Shown here one piece after another: positions 1 to 9,625 of a stretch of DNA of 64,000 nt. Source of the stretch: JAVJSU01 sp040219275 (GTDB lineage Bacteria; Chloroflexota; Anaerolineae; Aggregatilineales; Phototrophicaceae); assembly GCA_040219275.1 (NCBI GenBank), contig JAVJSU010000048.1, positions 1-64,000 of the forward strand, read 5' to 3'. The first letter of the stretch is position 1. Each line of letters starts with the position of its first letter. The notes beneath the pieces are model-generated. The model did no database searches and was not told where the DNA came from. It saw nothing but the letters and a program-made list of their open reading frames with translations. The position numbers were made by a program, and so were the translations under genes.

Positions 1-115
1 CCTGCTGAAGCAGGCTATTCTTCCCGTATATTTGTGAAAACAGCCCACTTCAGTGGGGTTTTGAAAATCATTTTAGCATTGGGGTTTCAGCCCAATGCGG
101 TTTTCACGAGCGACT
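1..115 (+). repeat. Dispersed hairpin repeat, copy 1
   Basis: A second copy lies at 45661-45775. Both contain three small hairpins in the same order: a CCTGC/GCAGG-type stem, a CCCAC/GTGGG stem, and a longer stem at 76-98. The third stem differs between the copies at three positions, and both partners change together, so pairing is kept. This is typical of REP-like elements. The copy may continue to the left of the window. Confidence 0.7.
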
Positions 116-516
116 TTATAACCTTGCAACTGAGCAGCTAACGGCTAAAAGATCAGTTTCGCAGATGTTCACCTTAAACAGAATTCAGGTTAACATTTCC
201 TTTGTGTCATAACCAACCCACTGCTTCAAATGATCTGGTTGATAATCCGTTAGATTTCCCTCATTTTTTATCGGGCAAAATTCACCGTTTAGCCTCAAAT
301 TTCCCGCATCGCAATCAACACAAACCGATTGCAAACAATCTTGTTACGAAAAACCAACCCATGCTAATTTTTTAACGCCCTATAATAAACTTACGTTAAA
401 CAAAGCGTATACAAACCGAAAACTTGCGTTGTATATCGCATCGTGATACATTAAGATCTAATTGTTTGAATTTTGTAACGTGCTGGAGGCTAACGGCACA
501 GGAGTGTAATCAAAAC
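116..516 (+). promoter_or_regulatory. Upstream region of response regulator
   Basis: This 400 bp non-coding, AT-rich stretch precedes the response regulator. A perfect TATAAT lies at 381-386, but no convincing -35 box is visible at 16-18 bp. An SD-like GGAG at 501-504 precedes the chosen ATG at 517. I see no other gene here. Confidence 0.4.
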
Positions 517-1203
517 ATGGCAGAGAAAATCCTCGTTATTGACGACGAAGAACCTACAGTACAACTCATCGCCATGCTGTTAGAGCGGCGCGGGTTCGAG
601 GTCATCAAAGCGTATCGTGCGGAAGAGGGCTTGCGTAAAGCCTATCGCTATCAGCCTGATCTGGTTCTGCTGGACATCATGATGCCGGATATGGATGGGT
701 GGGAAGTCTGTAAGCGCGTGCGTGAAATGTCCGATGTGCCGGTGATCTTCCTGACGGCGCGGGGCGAAGTGCGTGATGTGGTGCGCGGCTTAGAGATGGG
801 CGCGGATGATTATGTCGTCAAACCGTATGACAACGACGAACTCGTTGCGCGTGTTAAAGCACACCTACGGCGCTCTCCCCGTCCGAACATGAGCGAAGAA
901 TTGGTCTTTGATGGTGGCAACTTCCGCATCAATTTCATGAACCGTGAAGTCTATGTCCGCAACGAAATCAAGCATCTGACACCCAAAGAATTTAACCTGC
1001 TCGGCGTGCTGGTACGCAATGCGGGGCGCGTCGTCACACGGACAGATTTAGTGACACAAGCATGGGGCGAAGAATACGGTGATGCGATTGACAGCCTCAA
1101 ACTCTATGTGCATTATCTGCGCCAGAAATTAGAAGCCAATCCCAACCAGCCGGATTACATCCTGACTTCTCGCGGTGTGGGCTATCGCTTCGCCAACCGC
1201 TAA
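517..1203 (+). CDS. OmpR/PhoB-family response regulator
   Basis: Two-component DNA-binding regulator of 228 aa. The receiver domain covers about residues 4-118 with acidic pair D9/D10, phosphoacceptor D53 in LLDIMMPDMDG, T80 and K102 (VVKP). A winged-helix Trans_reg_C domain covers about 128-225 and ends in GVGYRF, the usual wing motif. The ATG at 517 is preferred over an upstream TTG at 424 because GGAG at 501 precedes it and the receiver fold starts at once. No histidine kinase is adjacent, so it is an orphan regulator here. The last 18 codons plus the terminator are duplicated at 1767-1885, behind the following gene. Confidence 0.93.
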   Translation: MAEKILVIDDEEPTVQLIAMLLERRGFEVIKAYRAEEGLRKAYRYQPDLVLLDIMMPDMDGWEVCKRVREMSDVPVIFLTARGEVRDVVRGLEMGADDYVVKPYDNDELVARVKAHLRRSPRPNMSEELVFDGGNFRINFMNREVYVRNEIKHLTPKEFNLLGVLVRNAGRVVTRTDLVTQAWGEEYGDAIDSLKLYVHYLRQKLEANPNQPDYILTSRGVGYRFANR

Positions 1204-1264
1204 ACATCACAAACATGAGTTTATACCGAGAGGACGCGAGTAGTTGCGTCCTTTTTTTATTACT
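1146..1264 (+). repeat. Direct repeat A: response regulator 3' end plus terminator
   Basis: This 119 bp segment comprises the last 18 codons of the response regulator, its stop and the hairpin terminator. It recurs at 1767-1885 with the same length and about 19 mismatches (roughly 84% identity). The coding part differs at only about five positions. Confidence 0.85.
1231..1258 (+). terminator. Rho-independent terminator
   Basis: GGACGC stem, 8 nt loop, GCGTCC, then a run of seven T. It closes the response regulator transcript and is duplicated at 1852-1879. Confidence 0.85.
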
Positions 1265-1277
1265 GGAGGAATTCAAA

Positions 1278-1763
1278 ATGTATGAGTTTTCAAAGGTAAC
1301 AACAGAAGCACTCAAAGACGCTGGTTGGAGTGATAAATATCAATTTGATACACGAAAATATGAGAGGAACCATGCTGTCAAAGGCTGTACAGTACCTAAA
1401 GTCGTACTGGAATTTTTGACGCGGTATGGAGGTTTAACAATCACAACAGTGCTAAAGGTGGAAAAACGTCCTTTTCTCTCCGAGCTAGTCTTAATACCTG
1501 AATATGCGGCAGAAGGGGATTATTGTGATGATTGGACTGGCATAGCCCAAGTAATTGGTGTTAACGCTTTACACCCAATCGGCGACTACGCTGATCTTAT
1601 GTGGTTAGTCATGAGTGATGAGGGTAAGGTCTATGGTGGGTTCGCTCAGGACATACTCTATATGGGATACTCAGGTGAAGATATGATCGAGACTCTATGC
1701 ACTAATAAGCCCAGCCCTAAAATCGCAGAATTACCTCGTAACCTTTGGAATCCGCTCTGGTAG
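1278..1763 (+). CDS. SUKH-3-like immunity family protein
   Basis: A 161 aa cytoplasmic protein. The pattern fits SUKH-3 (SMI1/KNR4 superfamily): a conserved Trp near the start (DAGWS), VVLEFLTRYGGL in the first third, then a PIGDYADLMWLVMSDEG motif, VYGGF, and a C-terminal LYMGYSGEDMIETL helix. SUKH proteins are commonly immunity proteins against polymorphic toxins, but no toxin gene is in this window, so it is an orphan. The start at 1278 has GGAGGA at 1265. Base composition is clearly more AT-rich than the flanking regulator. The gene lies between two copies of the regulator 3' end, and copy B begins three nt after its stop codon. Acquisition by transfer is likely (inference). Confidence 0.72.
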   Translation: MYEFSKVTTEALKDAGWSDKYQFDTRKYERNHAVKGCTVPKVVLEFLTRYGGLTITTVLKVEKRPFLSELVLIPEYAAEGDYCDDWTGIAQVIGVNALHPIGDYADLMWLVMSDEGKVYGGFAQDILYMGYSGEDMIETLCTNKPSPKIAELPRNLWNPLW

Positions 1764-1766
1764 CAT

Positions 1767-1885
1767 CCAGCCGGATTACATCCTGACCTTGCGCGGTGTG
1801 GGCTATAGTTTCGCCAACCGCTAAGCATCATAGACATAAATTGAAATCACAAGGACGCGAGTAACTGCGTCCTTTTTTTGTTACT
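1767..1885 (+). pseudogene. Displaced copy of response regulator 3' end (repeat B)
   Basis: Reads QPDYILTLRGVGYSFANR-stop, against QPDYILTSRGVGYRFANR in the intact gene, followed by its own copy of the terminator at 1852-1879. It starts three nt after the stop codon of the SUKH-3 gene and has no upstream coding continuation. It is either the remnant of a tandem duplicate regulator or the displaced 3' end left by insertion of the SUKH-3 gene. Confidence 0.8.
1852..1879 (+). terminator. Rho-independent terminator (duplicate)
   Basis: The stem AAGGACGC...GCGTCCTT with seven T is the second copy of the response regulator terminator. It now closes the SUKH-3 transcription unit. Confidence 0.8.
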
Positions 1886-1956
1886 ATAAATGTTCTGTTC
1901 ATAGTCTTTACACTTTATTACGAAACCATATTCTAGTAAGAGTTTAGGTTCAGCAA

Positions 1957-2457
1957 ATGGATCACGAAGATAACTTACTCCTTGTCGCAAAACAGAAAGA
2001 GCTATCTTGTAAAGAAATTCAACCGCATTATCAACGGATTTTCAGTAAAATTGCATCAGTAAAATTCACTGACGTTTCTGTTGCAGGTGAATGGACCGAG
2101 GAGATAGAAGAATATGAGGAGAGTGTAGTTGGTATAAAGACAAAGGATGAAGGTGTTATAGATTGGATTAAAGAATTGTTGCAAGACGATATAGGAATTG
2201 GACAATTCTGGTTTAGTTATTTTGACAATGATAGTGCAATTCCTACTTCATCATATGGTTACCGCGTTTCCGCAAAAATTGTCGTCCAAGACTACGAATG
2301 GATAGATTTATTTTGGAAACTTGGTGGTTTTCTTATGTTTGAAGCGGTAGATATCCCTGTGTCATGGGCATTAAGAATTGATCGTGGTAACCCTTGGAGC
2401 GAATACAAGGTAACCGCAATCAAATACGAACTTAAGTCATTAACAAATCAAGGATAA
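1957..2457 (+). CDS. Hypothetical protein, orphan, low GC
   Basis: A 166 aa acidic soluble protein with no signal peptide or membrane segment. I do not recognise the family. It is Trp/Tyr-rich in the middle and end (IGQFWFSYFDNDS, DYEWIDLFWKLGG, PVSWALRIDRG). Codon use is AT-rich like the SUKH-3 gene just upstream and unlike the following glycosyltransferase. Its place beside an orphan immunity gene suggests another small accessory or immunity-type protein, but this is a guess from context. No clear Shine-Dalgarno precedes the ATG. Confidence 0.6.
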   Translation: MDHEDNLLLVAKQKELSCKEIQPHYQRIFSKIASVKFTDVSVAGEWTEEIEEYEESVVGIKTKDEGVIDWIKELLQDDIGIGQFWFSYFDNDSAIPTSSYGYRVSAKIVVQDYEWIDLFWKLGGFLMFEAVDIPVSWALRIDRGNPWSEYKVTAIKYELKSLTNQG

Positions 2458-2503
2458 CAATCACTCAATTTAGAGTAAAGTCTCTAAACCATCGTCTTGT
2501 CAT

Positions 2504-4894
2504 TTAAGGCGATCCAATCGTCAACATCACCGGCAGAGTGAACAAATTATCCTGTACACCCTCACCCACAGCCACCAGGCGCATGAAATCACTCAGGCGA
2601 TACCAGCCGATCAGAATACGATACTCGCCCTCCGGTGCATCAGCGGGGAGGGTCAGCGTGCGTTCATCAATAAACACGCCCTGATGTCGCCATGCGGAAG
2701 TCGGGTAGCCGGCAGGTTGACCGTCCGCCTGTGTCAGAATCTCGCCATCCGCGCCGATGATCTGCACCGCCGTGACAAAATCCTCGTCCAGCCGCGCCAC
2801 TGATTCCCAGTAGAGCGTCAACTCCACCGTCTCGCCGGGTTGTGCTGTTTCGTGTGAAAGGTCGAAGCCTGACAAACGGATCGCCTCGCCAAAGGTCACA
2901 TCGGTTTGAGTCGCATCTAACGGCAATAGGCTATAGCCGATCAACGTCGACGCAGGCACGATCAACGCGTCAATCGGAGTGCCGCCGCCATCGACCAAAT
3001 CTAATGACCGGAACGTCGATGGACTGTACCACTCCAAACGCAAATCGAGTCGGCGCGGGGTGAGGCGTGAGTCGATCCCATCCAGCGTGACCGAGATGTG
3101 CGCACGATAAATCAGGTCGGGATCAAGCGCATCGGTTGGCGCATTGCCGGGGAAAACTTCTGCGTGACCGTAGCGTTCCTGTGTGAGCGTATCAATCACC
3201 GTGACAAATAACGCGGGCGTTTCAGGATGGTTGCCACGCAGATAAAGGTCAAAATGAATCTGCTGTTCTCTGCGCGTTGCAACCACCGACTCAGTCTGCA
3301 AGGTATAGGCGAGGATGGTCAACCCTTCCGCATCCACGTTTACCGCCCGCGCACCCTCCGGCAAGGAATCGACAATTTCGAGTGCCGGATACGCGTCAGC
3401 AATGAAGGTACGCGGTGTTTCGATGGATATCCATGTGAGCGTAAAAATACACATGACAACTAACATTATTTGCCACACACGCCGCAAATTAACCATCGGA
3501 ATGAGCGGGATAAATTCCGACCAGCCCAACACCATCAACGGAGAAAATCCGACCAGCGCCGGAAACAGCAAGCGTCCATAAGAAATATCGACGTTGCGCG
3601 TGCCGATGAGCAGAGTCACGGTCACGACGACGATCACGAAACATAAGAGAAGGGTGCTATCCAGTGATTTACGATAAGCGAGTGTGTCGATATTTTGCTC
3701 TAATTCACGCGCTTTTCGTGATTTGGGTGTGAGCATTCGCGTAAACCAGCTTTCTGGCATTTTTCGTCGCACTCGCCCCAGCACATGCACCACAAGCGCC
3801 ATACTCAGTCCAATACCCGCCAGACCAATAAAAAAGGTCGTGGTTTCATAAAACCAATTCGGCGCATACACGGGAAGATGCAAATAGCCGATCATCAGCC
3901 AGAACGAGCGATAAATCCGCCCCAATTCCGCGCCAATATCACCGGATGTCGCGGCAATTTCAAACTCGCGTCCCCATAGCGATTGAGTCGCGTTGAGCGC
4001 CAGCGGATCGCCGTACAAATCGAGATTGCGGACGTACCACCATCCGGCAAAAATCGCGGCGACCAGCAGAGACATGCCCATAAGCCGGAGCGCATCCCGA
4101 CGCGGAATATAGTTTCTCCACACGCCGATCAGTAACGCTACGTAAACCACGCCAAAGAGCGTCACGCCGTTAAGTTTGGTCAGCGCGATCAAGGCGAGAA
4201 TCAGGCTCAGGGCGAGGGTATCCACGCGGGAAATTTCGCCACGATGCCACAACCGCAACGACCAATACACTCCGGCGGCGTAGAGCGTTGTCACGAGGTT
4301 ATCATTGTTCACCGCCGCGCTGATGGCGACAAAGGTCGGGATGGACGCGGTGAAGGCGATGGTCAGCAGAGACAATATTGCGCCGCTCCATGTTCGCGGA
4401 AAAATCAGCCGGGCAGTGAGATAGATAAACCACAGTGTCGCCATGCCGAGCGCGATACTATAGCCGCGCAAAATCATCAACGCCAATCCGGTCTGACCGT
4501 CCGCGCCGCGTGTTGGGCTGTGTAGCCATTGATTGTGATTGTCCGCCGTGATGCCGCGAATGAAAATCAGGTCGTTGGGGCGTAAATACTCGTCGATGTC
4601 GCCGCGATCCGTCCAGAAAATCAGCACAGAGCCAATCGCATAATACAGGGGTGGTTGATGCGTCTCGATTGCCCAGCGTTGCGTCGCTTCGGTCTGTGTG
4701 GCGATTTGCTCACGGCTGAGGATGCGCGGCAATTCGCCCGTTGCCAGCAGATTATGCGTGTAGAGGAAATGTGCGCCCTCGTCGGCATTTTCAAAGGGCG
4801 GCATCGCACGCGCATAGGTCAACGCCAGCCCACCGAACAGCGCAATGACCACCAGCGCCAGCACATCCACGCGAGAGAACCTGTTTATCACCAT
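2504..4894 (-). CDS. Polytopic membrane glycosyltransferase (GT39/DUF2142-like)
   Basis: A 796 aa inner membrane protein. The first segment is followed by an extracytoplasmic loop with PPFENADEGAHFLYTHNLL and then THQPPLYYAIG. This acidic loop plus HQPPLYY pattern is typical of GT-C fold lipid-linked sugar transferases (PMT/ArnT, DUF2142). About ten further hydrophobic segments run to about residue 490. The remaining 300 residues are soluble and beta-rich, with repeated Ig-like phrases (PGETVELTLYWES, PADAPEGEYRILIGWY) common in Chloroflexota versions. It probably transfers a sugar from a polyprenyl donor at the outer face. AAGGTGGA directly precedes the ATG. It is monocistronic. The substrate cannot be told. 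Confidence 0.75.
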   Translation of the reverse strand: MVINRFSRVDVLALVVIALFGGLALTYARAMPPFENADEGAHFLYTHNLLATGELPRILSREQIATQTEATQRWAIETHQPPLYYAIGSVLIFWTDRGDIDEYLRPNDLIFIRGITADNHNQWLHSPTRGADGQTGLALMILRGYSIALGMATLWFIYLTARLIFPRTWSGAILSLLTIAFTASIPTFVAISAAVNNDNLVTTLYAAGVYWSLRLWHRGEISRVDTLALSLILALIALTKLNGVTLFGVVYVALLIGVWRNYIPRRDALRLMGMSLLVAAIFAGWWYVRNLDLYGDPLALNATQSLWGREFEIAATSGDIGAELGRIYRSFWLMIGYLHLPVYAPNWFYETTTFFIGLAGIGLSMALVVHVLGRVRRKMPESWFTRMLTPKSRKARELEQNIDTLAYRKSLDSTLLLCFVIVVVTVTLLIGTRNVDISYGRLLFPALVGFSPLMVLGWSEFIPLIPMVNLRRVWQIMLVVMCIFTLTWISIETPRTFIADAYPALEIVDSLPEGARAVNVDAEGLTILAYTLQTESVVATRREQQIHFDLYLRGNHPETPALFVTVIDTLTQERYGHAEVFPGNAPTDALDPDLIYRAHISVTLDGIDSRLTPRRLDLRLEWYSPSTFRSLDLVDGGGTPIDALIVPASTLIGYSLLPLDATQTDVTFGEAIRLSGFDLSHETAQPGETVELTLYWESVARLDEDFVTAVQIIGADGEILTQADGQPAGYPTSAWRHQGVFIDERTLTLPADAPEGEYRILIGWYRLSDFMRLVAVGEGVQDNLFTLPVMLTIGSP

Positions 4895-5031
4895 TCCACC
4901 TTTTTTGCGTCACAAATGGCTGTGTATTCTATCACGAGTTCAGGAGCGTAGTGCAAGCGTGGGGAAAGCGTTGTTGAATCTCGTTTTATCATCGTACACA
5001 CTTACAGGAGAACGATCAAGCAAAAGGTAAG

Positions 5032-7146
5032 ATGATGTTCGCAAAACGGATTCTCCCAATTCTGACGTGCCTGCTCCTATTCGCCCTTGCCACCGTCACC
5101 CACGCACAGGACGAAACCCCAATCACGCCGGATAACGCTCATCTTCTTGAAGAAATCGCATCTTATGGGCAGGGATCACCATATGAAATTTTGTGGTCGC
5201 CGGATGGTAATTATATTGTGTTGTCTGCTCAAAGCGGAATTTCAGTTTATGACGCAAATGACCTTTATGCAGAACCACCCATATTGCCACAACCAACCGG
5301 TGCATCACAGTTCCCATTTTTTGTCGATGACCACACGTTGATTGTGTATAGCAATCTTGAAGTGCATACATGGGACATTCGCAATTTTGAACGGATCAAT
5401 ATCGCTGAAATTGGTACATCGTCGGATAACTATGCTATCGACATTGCAGATTCTGCACCGAATATTGTCGCCTATAACTCTCGCATTTCTTTCAGGGATC
5501 AACCTGAAACTAACATCATCACTGTGCGTGATACTGCAACCCAATCCATCATTTTCCTGCAAAAATTTACCGGAGAAGTGAACTTTACCTTAAATAACGC
5601 GGGTACTCAGCTTGTGGTTGCGGAAACCGTGTGGTTCGGAACGCGTTTCCGCCCAACATCTGAGGCGCAAAAGATCAAACTCTACGACCTGAGCACAGGT
5701 GACTATAGGCTTCTTTTTGCGGAAGAAAACACCAACGCCATTAACATTCAGAGCCTATCTTTTACTGAAGATCAATCGCGCATTATGGTACATAGTCACA
5801 TAAATCAATTCACAATTAACAGTGAAACCTATGAACAACAAGCGATAACCGATGGGGACACGCGTTACTTAAGTGAGCACTACCGTCTTAACTATGATGG
5901 GCTTAATCTGCAAATTATTTCGCGTGAAGATGAACAGGTTATTTCTAGCTTTGCAGTCAATAATCTGCGAGAGTGGGCGTTTAGCGATGATGAAACGCAA
6001 TTGGCTGTCGTCACGCCGATTAGCCTGCAAACATGGAACGTTCAATCAGGGGCGCTAATCGCCTATCTTCCATTAGTAGAAGGCAATAGCGGTCAAATTT
6101 TTCTAACCGACTCAGCCGATGACTTTTACTATTTTGTGGGCGAGGGGCGAATCTATTCAGTCCTCAATGGCGAACCTCAGATTTTATATGAAAGTACAGG
6201 ATCGCATCTTGACTTCGATCCAGATACGCAAACGATGGTGTATCGTAACCAGCTTGATTTAACGGGTATCTATTATGTGCTTACCGACAAGCTAGGCGCG
6301 CCGTATCAAATAATTCCACCGATTGCCTTTGAAGGGTGCGATGTACAGCGCGAATTTCTTTTTCAACTCAGTGAGGATGCCACACAATTAGCGATTGCCC
6401 AATGTGGAACGCTCTATGTGTATCGTCTGGACACCATGGAACTGATCCATCAAATCGCATTCGCGTCTTCAAAAGATGAATATCGTTTTTCGCAGTTTTA
6501 TTTCAGCGCGGATAACTCACGGGCAATCATTAATTATCGTCACACAATTTACTTTGTCGATATTGAAAGCAACAGCGTAAGAACTTTGCACAGCGCTACA
6601 CGGAATGCGATTGATGTCAATATTGATGGAAATATCGTCGCTATTCCTGATCCAACCTATACGCTGTTTGATTGGGAAACAGGCGAAGAAATCAGCGAAC
6701 TCACAAAGCTAAATTACAACAGTTATCCGTCGATTTCCTATGATAATTTTAACATATCCTATTTTAACACTGTGCTGTGGTGGAATGCGGATAACACACA
6801 ACTCACGACCATTTTAGTAGATCAATTTCCGGCAGATGAGACACAGCTTGCCCTCAGTCTCGTCACATGGGAGGTTGCCTCCGGTGAGATTATCAGCATT
6901 GTACCCTTGGAACTGCCCGATTATCGTTTGCAAACCGTGAACTTTGATTTATCATCTGACCAAAATTTACTCTTGCTGGCAACGACGGATGAAATCATTT
7001 TGTGGGACGCGACAACCGGAAATATTGTGCATCATATTGAAGCAGGTGAACGTCTCTATAGCGCGACATTTAATCCGCAGATGACCTCCATTTTCACGCG
7101 AGAATATGGCATCATTCACCGTTATGGCATTCCACAGGCAGAATAA
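5032..7146 (+). CDS. Secreted WD40-like beta-propeller protein
   Basis: A 704 aa exported protein. The signal peptide covers residues 1-26 and ends in THAQDE. The mature part repeats short strands with the pattern SPDGNYIVLSA, STGDYRLLF, SDDETQLAV and TSDEIILWDATTGNIVHH, which is the WD40/YVTN-type propeller grammar. There are enough repeats for one or two propellers. No catalytic motif is visible, so a binding or scaffolding role outside the cell is the most that can be inferred. AAGG at 5024 serves either ATG (5032 or 5035). It faces the 766 aa propeller gene convergently. The coding sequence is more AT-rich than its left neighbour. Confidence 0.75.
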   Translation: MMFAKRILPILTCLLLFALATVTHAQDETPITPDNAHLLEEIASYGQGSPYEILWSPDGNYIVLSAQSGISVYDANDLYAEPPILPQPTGASQFPFFVDDHTLIVYSNLEVHTWDIRNFERINIAEIGTSSDNYAIDIADSAPNIVAYNSRISFRDQPETNIITVRDTATQSIIFLQKFTGEVNFTLNNAGTQLVVAETVWFGTRFRPTSEAQKIKLYDLSTGDYRLLFAEENTNAINIQSLSFTEDQSRIMVHSHINQFTINSETYEQQAITDGDTRYLSEHYRLNYDGLNLQIISREDEQVISSFAVNNLREWAFSDDETQLAVVTPISLQTWNVQSGALIAYLPLVEGNSGQIFLTDSADDFYYFVGEGRIYSVLNGEPQILYESTGSHLDFDPDTQTMVYRNQLDLTGIYYVLTDKLGAPYQIIPPIAFEGCDVQREFLFQLSEDATQLAIAQCGTLYVYRLDTMELIHQIAFASSKDEYRFSQFYFSADNSRAIINYRHTIYFVDIESNSVRTLHSATRNAIDVNIDGNIVAIPDPTYTLFDWETGEEISELTKLNYNSYPSISYDNFNISYFNTVLWWNADNTQLTTILVDQFPADETQLALSLVTWEVASGEIISIVPLELPDYRLQTVNFDLSSDQNLLLLATTDEIILWDATTGNIVHHIEAGERLYSATFNPQMTSIFTREYGIIHRYGIPQAE

Positions 7147-7152
7147 ACCAAA

Positions 7153-7175
7153 AAGGACGGCACATGACCGTCCTT
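7153..7175 (-). terminator. Hairpin terminator between convergent genes
   Basis: AAGGACGG, 7 nt loop, CCGTCCTT. On the minus strand it is followed by a T run, so it closes the propeller/TPR gene at 7236-9536. It may also act for the plus-strand gene ending at 7146. Confidence 0.75.
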
Positions 7176-7197
7176 CCAAAGTTGCCTGAAATAAGTC

Positions 7198-7231
7198 AAT
7201 CCTGTTCCCAGTGTTGGGCGCGTTCGACGGC
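7198..7231 (-). pseudogene. Displaced copy of glpK 3' end
   Basis: 34 bp identical to 9671-9704, the last codons of glycerol kinase. On the minus strand it reads AVERAQHWEQD followed by TGA. It begins four nt after the stop codon of the inserted 766 aa gene and is followed by a terminator different from that of glpK. It is too short and too perfect to be chance. Confidence 0.85.
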
Positions 7232-7235
7232 ACTC

Positions 7236-9536
7236 CTAATCGACTGTTGATGATAAATCCGAGAGTGCCTGCGCCGCTTGCCGCCCGTGGAGTCCGTTCG
7301 GGTCGAGCGTCGCCGCCCGTTGATAATATGCGCTAGCATCCTCGATCTGCGATTCTAGCCGTTTAATGTGTCCGGCAATAGTGTAAATCCACGCATTAAG
7401 CGGATAAAAGTTGTCAACCATAACGTCCATTACACGCTTGAGCAGGTCGTTCGCCTCGTCAAAATGTGCCACATTCGCCAATGCCCACGCCCTGACGATT
7501 AAGACGATGTACCATGTGTAATTTAGCGTCAATTGCAGACGAAGCGGTTTGCGCGGGGCAAAATTCATCATTGCATCGGTCACTTCCAACGCGCGTTCTG
7601 GCTGAATGTTCTGGTCTAAATAAAACAACGCCAGACGACTATAGGGAGCCGGACTTTCTGGATACATTTTGACCGATTCTACGAGGAAAAGTAATTTTCT
7701 GTCGGTATCTTCTTCGACCGATGCCAAATTGGTCAACATGATTGATAAAGTCGATGGAGAATTAATTGGCATTTCTTCAAGCGTCTGCCAATAGTATTGT
7801 CCTGCGGAGTCCAGATCACCACGATAGTAATTGTTCAGTGCAGTGATATTCGTCATGGTTGAATAGTTTAGAGAAATCTTTTTAAAACGGGCTATCCAAG
7901 CGTCGGCTTTGTCATAATCACCCTTACCGATGGCTAAGCGCGTCACAACCTGAAACGGAAACAAAACAACGCCATAGATGATAACGATATAGGCGAAAAT
8001 CATGACTACGATTGTGATGAATCCATTAGAGGGAAGCACCGACAAAATACCAAATGGGAGCGCAACGAGAAGAACGATAATGACAAAAGTGTTCACACTG
8101 CTCCGGCGCAAACGCGCACGGTTTTCGCGAGTTAAAGACTTGTTGAATGAACGTATAAGTGGGGAAATCGCTCCCCATAAGAAAAATAGAAAAAGCAAAA
8201 TCAACGGTGTTGACGGCGAACCAATATCAACGATGGGAAGCACTATGATTACGATGAGGAACACCACGAAAATCCAGAATCCCCGGCGTGGCGATTTTTC
8301 ATTTGGTTGGGAGGTAGGTTGATACACAGTCAAGTCCGGGAAAATTTCCTGCAATTTTGCTCGTGCAGAACCCCTACGCCCAATTATCCCCCTATTTCCG
8401 GTCAGAAAATATAAGAAGATCAAGAAAAGGAACACTGGCATACACGTCGGTATAAACGACTGTGCTGGCAAAAGAAAAAAAGCGGTTGTGGCGGAATCAT
8501 CATTTGCCACTAACCAGAGATTGCCATTCACATCCGTAGTCATATCTTTAATGGAATAGGGTGCAATGAGCGTTGGGAGTTGCTCCCAATTGCCGTTATC
8601 GAGAGAAAGTCGCCATATTTCGTTGGTGGTGGTTGTGAATATGATTCCCTCTGGTGTTGTGTTTATTGATGTGAACTGACGAAAATCAGAGATGCCAATT
8701 TGCGAAAATCTTACCGTTCGGGGATCACTATCAAACGGAAACTCGCCAATTGATTGCTGATCCATCATCACCACGCCATAACTGGAGACACTAATTGCAA
8801 ACAGGGGCGCGTTTTTGAGCAGAGAAAACGTAGTCCATTCGCCCTCTTCTAAACGAAATACGCCCAGATCATACATCCAGATAGTGCCATCTTCTTCTTC
8901 AAACACACGCGGTACGCTATTTTCAGCGCGGTTTGGATCAATATTGAGGGTATTGACACGATCAACCACCTCCCAGCTACCATCTTCAAAATGAAAGAGT
9001 TGCCCACTTTCTTGACGATCAATGGTGAGTACAACCCCCTGATCAGATGCGACGATGTTCAGCAGATCACTACGCGCATTATAATCATAGACATCTTCAT
9101 AGGTCGTCCACATATCATCTGCAAAATGGCTGATAGACCCGCCCGCCGCTAACCACAATTCGTCACTATTGGTATCAAAAGCGTAGAGTTTGTCGCGGGT
9201 ATCTATACCCATATCGTTGGCTGAAAACGATGCCCACCCTTCACCATCGAAGCGATGAATGCCATCGGACATATCCGTAGCGACCCACATCAAACCCGTG
9301 GAAGAATGCTCCACACGAATAGGAAGACCAGAAAATGGCACGTCGACTTCCTGCCACGCGCCGTTTTCTAGTGTGTAAACCCCACCCGGCGCGTCTTTAT
9401 AATTGAGCCAGATCATCAGAGCAATAATCAGAATCGGCACAGCGACCCACAGCGTCCGGCGCAGGGGTTTGCGATTCATGCGCTGATAGGTCTTACCGAG
9501 TTTGACATATTCATCGAGATTGAGTGTATCTAGCAT
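7236..9536 (-). CDS. Membrane-anchored propeller protein with TPR tail
   Basis: A 766 aa protein. A short cytoplasmic N-terminus is followed by one membrane segment at about residues 27-44 (LWVAVPILIIALMIWL). Next is an extracytoplasmic domain of about 330 residues with repeats such as GLMWVATDMSDGIHRFDGEGW and GTIWMYDLGVFRLEEGEW, which resemble the two-component-regulator propeller repeat. Several membrane helices follow at about 370-530, and a C-terminal tetratricopeptide part (YPESPAPYSRLALFYLDQN, ASAYYQRAATLDPNG). No kinase or cyclase domain is present, so it is a receptor-like shell without an output enzyme. It lies between glpK and a 34 bp copy of the glpK 3' end, which suggests it was inserted there. 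The start lacks a good ribosome binding site. Confidence 0.7.
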   Translation of the reverse strand: MLDTLNLDEYVKLGKTYQRMNRKPLRRTLWVAVPILIIALMIWLNYKDAPGGVYTLENGAWQEVDVPFSGLPIRVEHSSTGLMWVATDMSDGIHRFDGEGWASFSANDMGIDTRDKLYAFDTNSDELWLAAGGSISHFADDMWTTYEDVYDYNARSDLLNIVASDQGVVLTIDRQESGQLFHFEDGSWEVVDRVNTLNIDPNRAENSVPRVFEEEDGTIWMYDLGVFRLEEGEWTTFSLLKNAPLFAISVSSYGVVMMDQQSIGEFPFDSDPRTVRFSQIGISDFRQFTSINTTPEGIIFTTTTNEIWRLSLDNGNWEQLPTLIAPYSIKDMTTDVNGNLWLVANDDSATTAFFLLPAQSFIPTCMPVFLFLIFLYFLTGNRGIIGRRGSARAKLQEIFPDLTVYQPTSQPNEKSPRRGFWIFVVFLIVIIVLPIVDIGSPSTPLILLFLFFLWGAISPLIRSFNKSLTRENRARLRRSSVNTFVIIVLLVALPFGILSVLPSNGFITIVVMIFAYIVIIYGVVLFPFQVVTRLAIGKGDYDKADAWIARFKKISLNYSTMTNITALNNYYRGDLDSAGQYYWQTLEEMPINSPSTLSIMLTNLASVEEDTDRKLLFLVESVKMYPESPAPYSRLALFYLDQNIQPERALEVTDAMMNFAPRKPLRLQLTLNYTWYIVLIVRAWALANVAHFDEANDLLKRVMDVMVDNFYPLNAWIYTIAGHIKRLESQIEDASAYYQRAATLDPNGLHGRQAAQALSDLSSTVD

Positions 9537-9625
9537 TCGAGTTTATCCAGTACCTATGTCAGTAGAACTTCTCTATTATCGCCGGATTTTACTTTTCGAG
9601 GGTTAACGATTTTCCGAAATTCTGT

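Noticed and set aside
1957..2457. Cognate toxin for the SUKH-3 protein
   Set aside because: No toxin motif, signal or export domain. It is the size of an immunity-type protein instead, so I left it as unknown.
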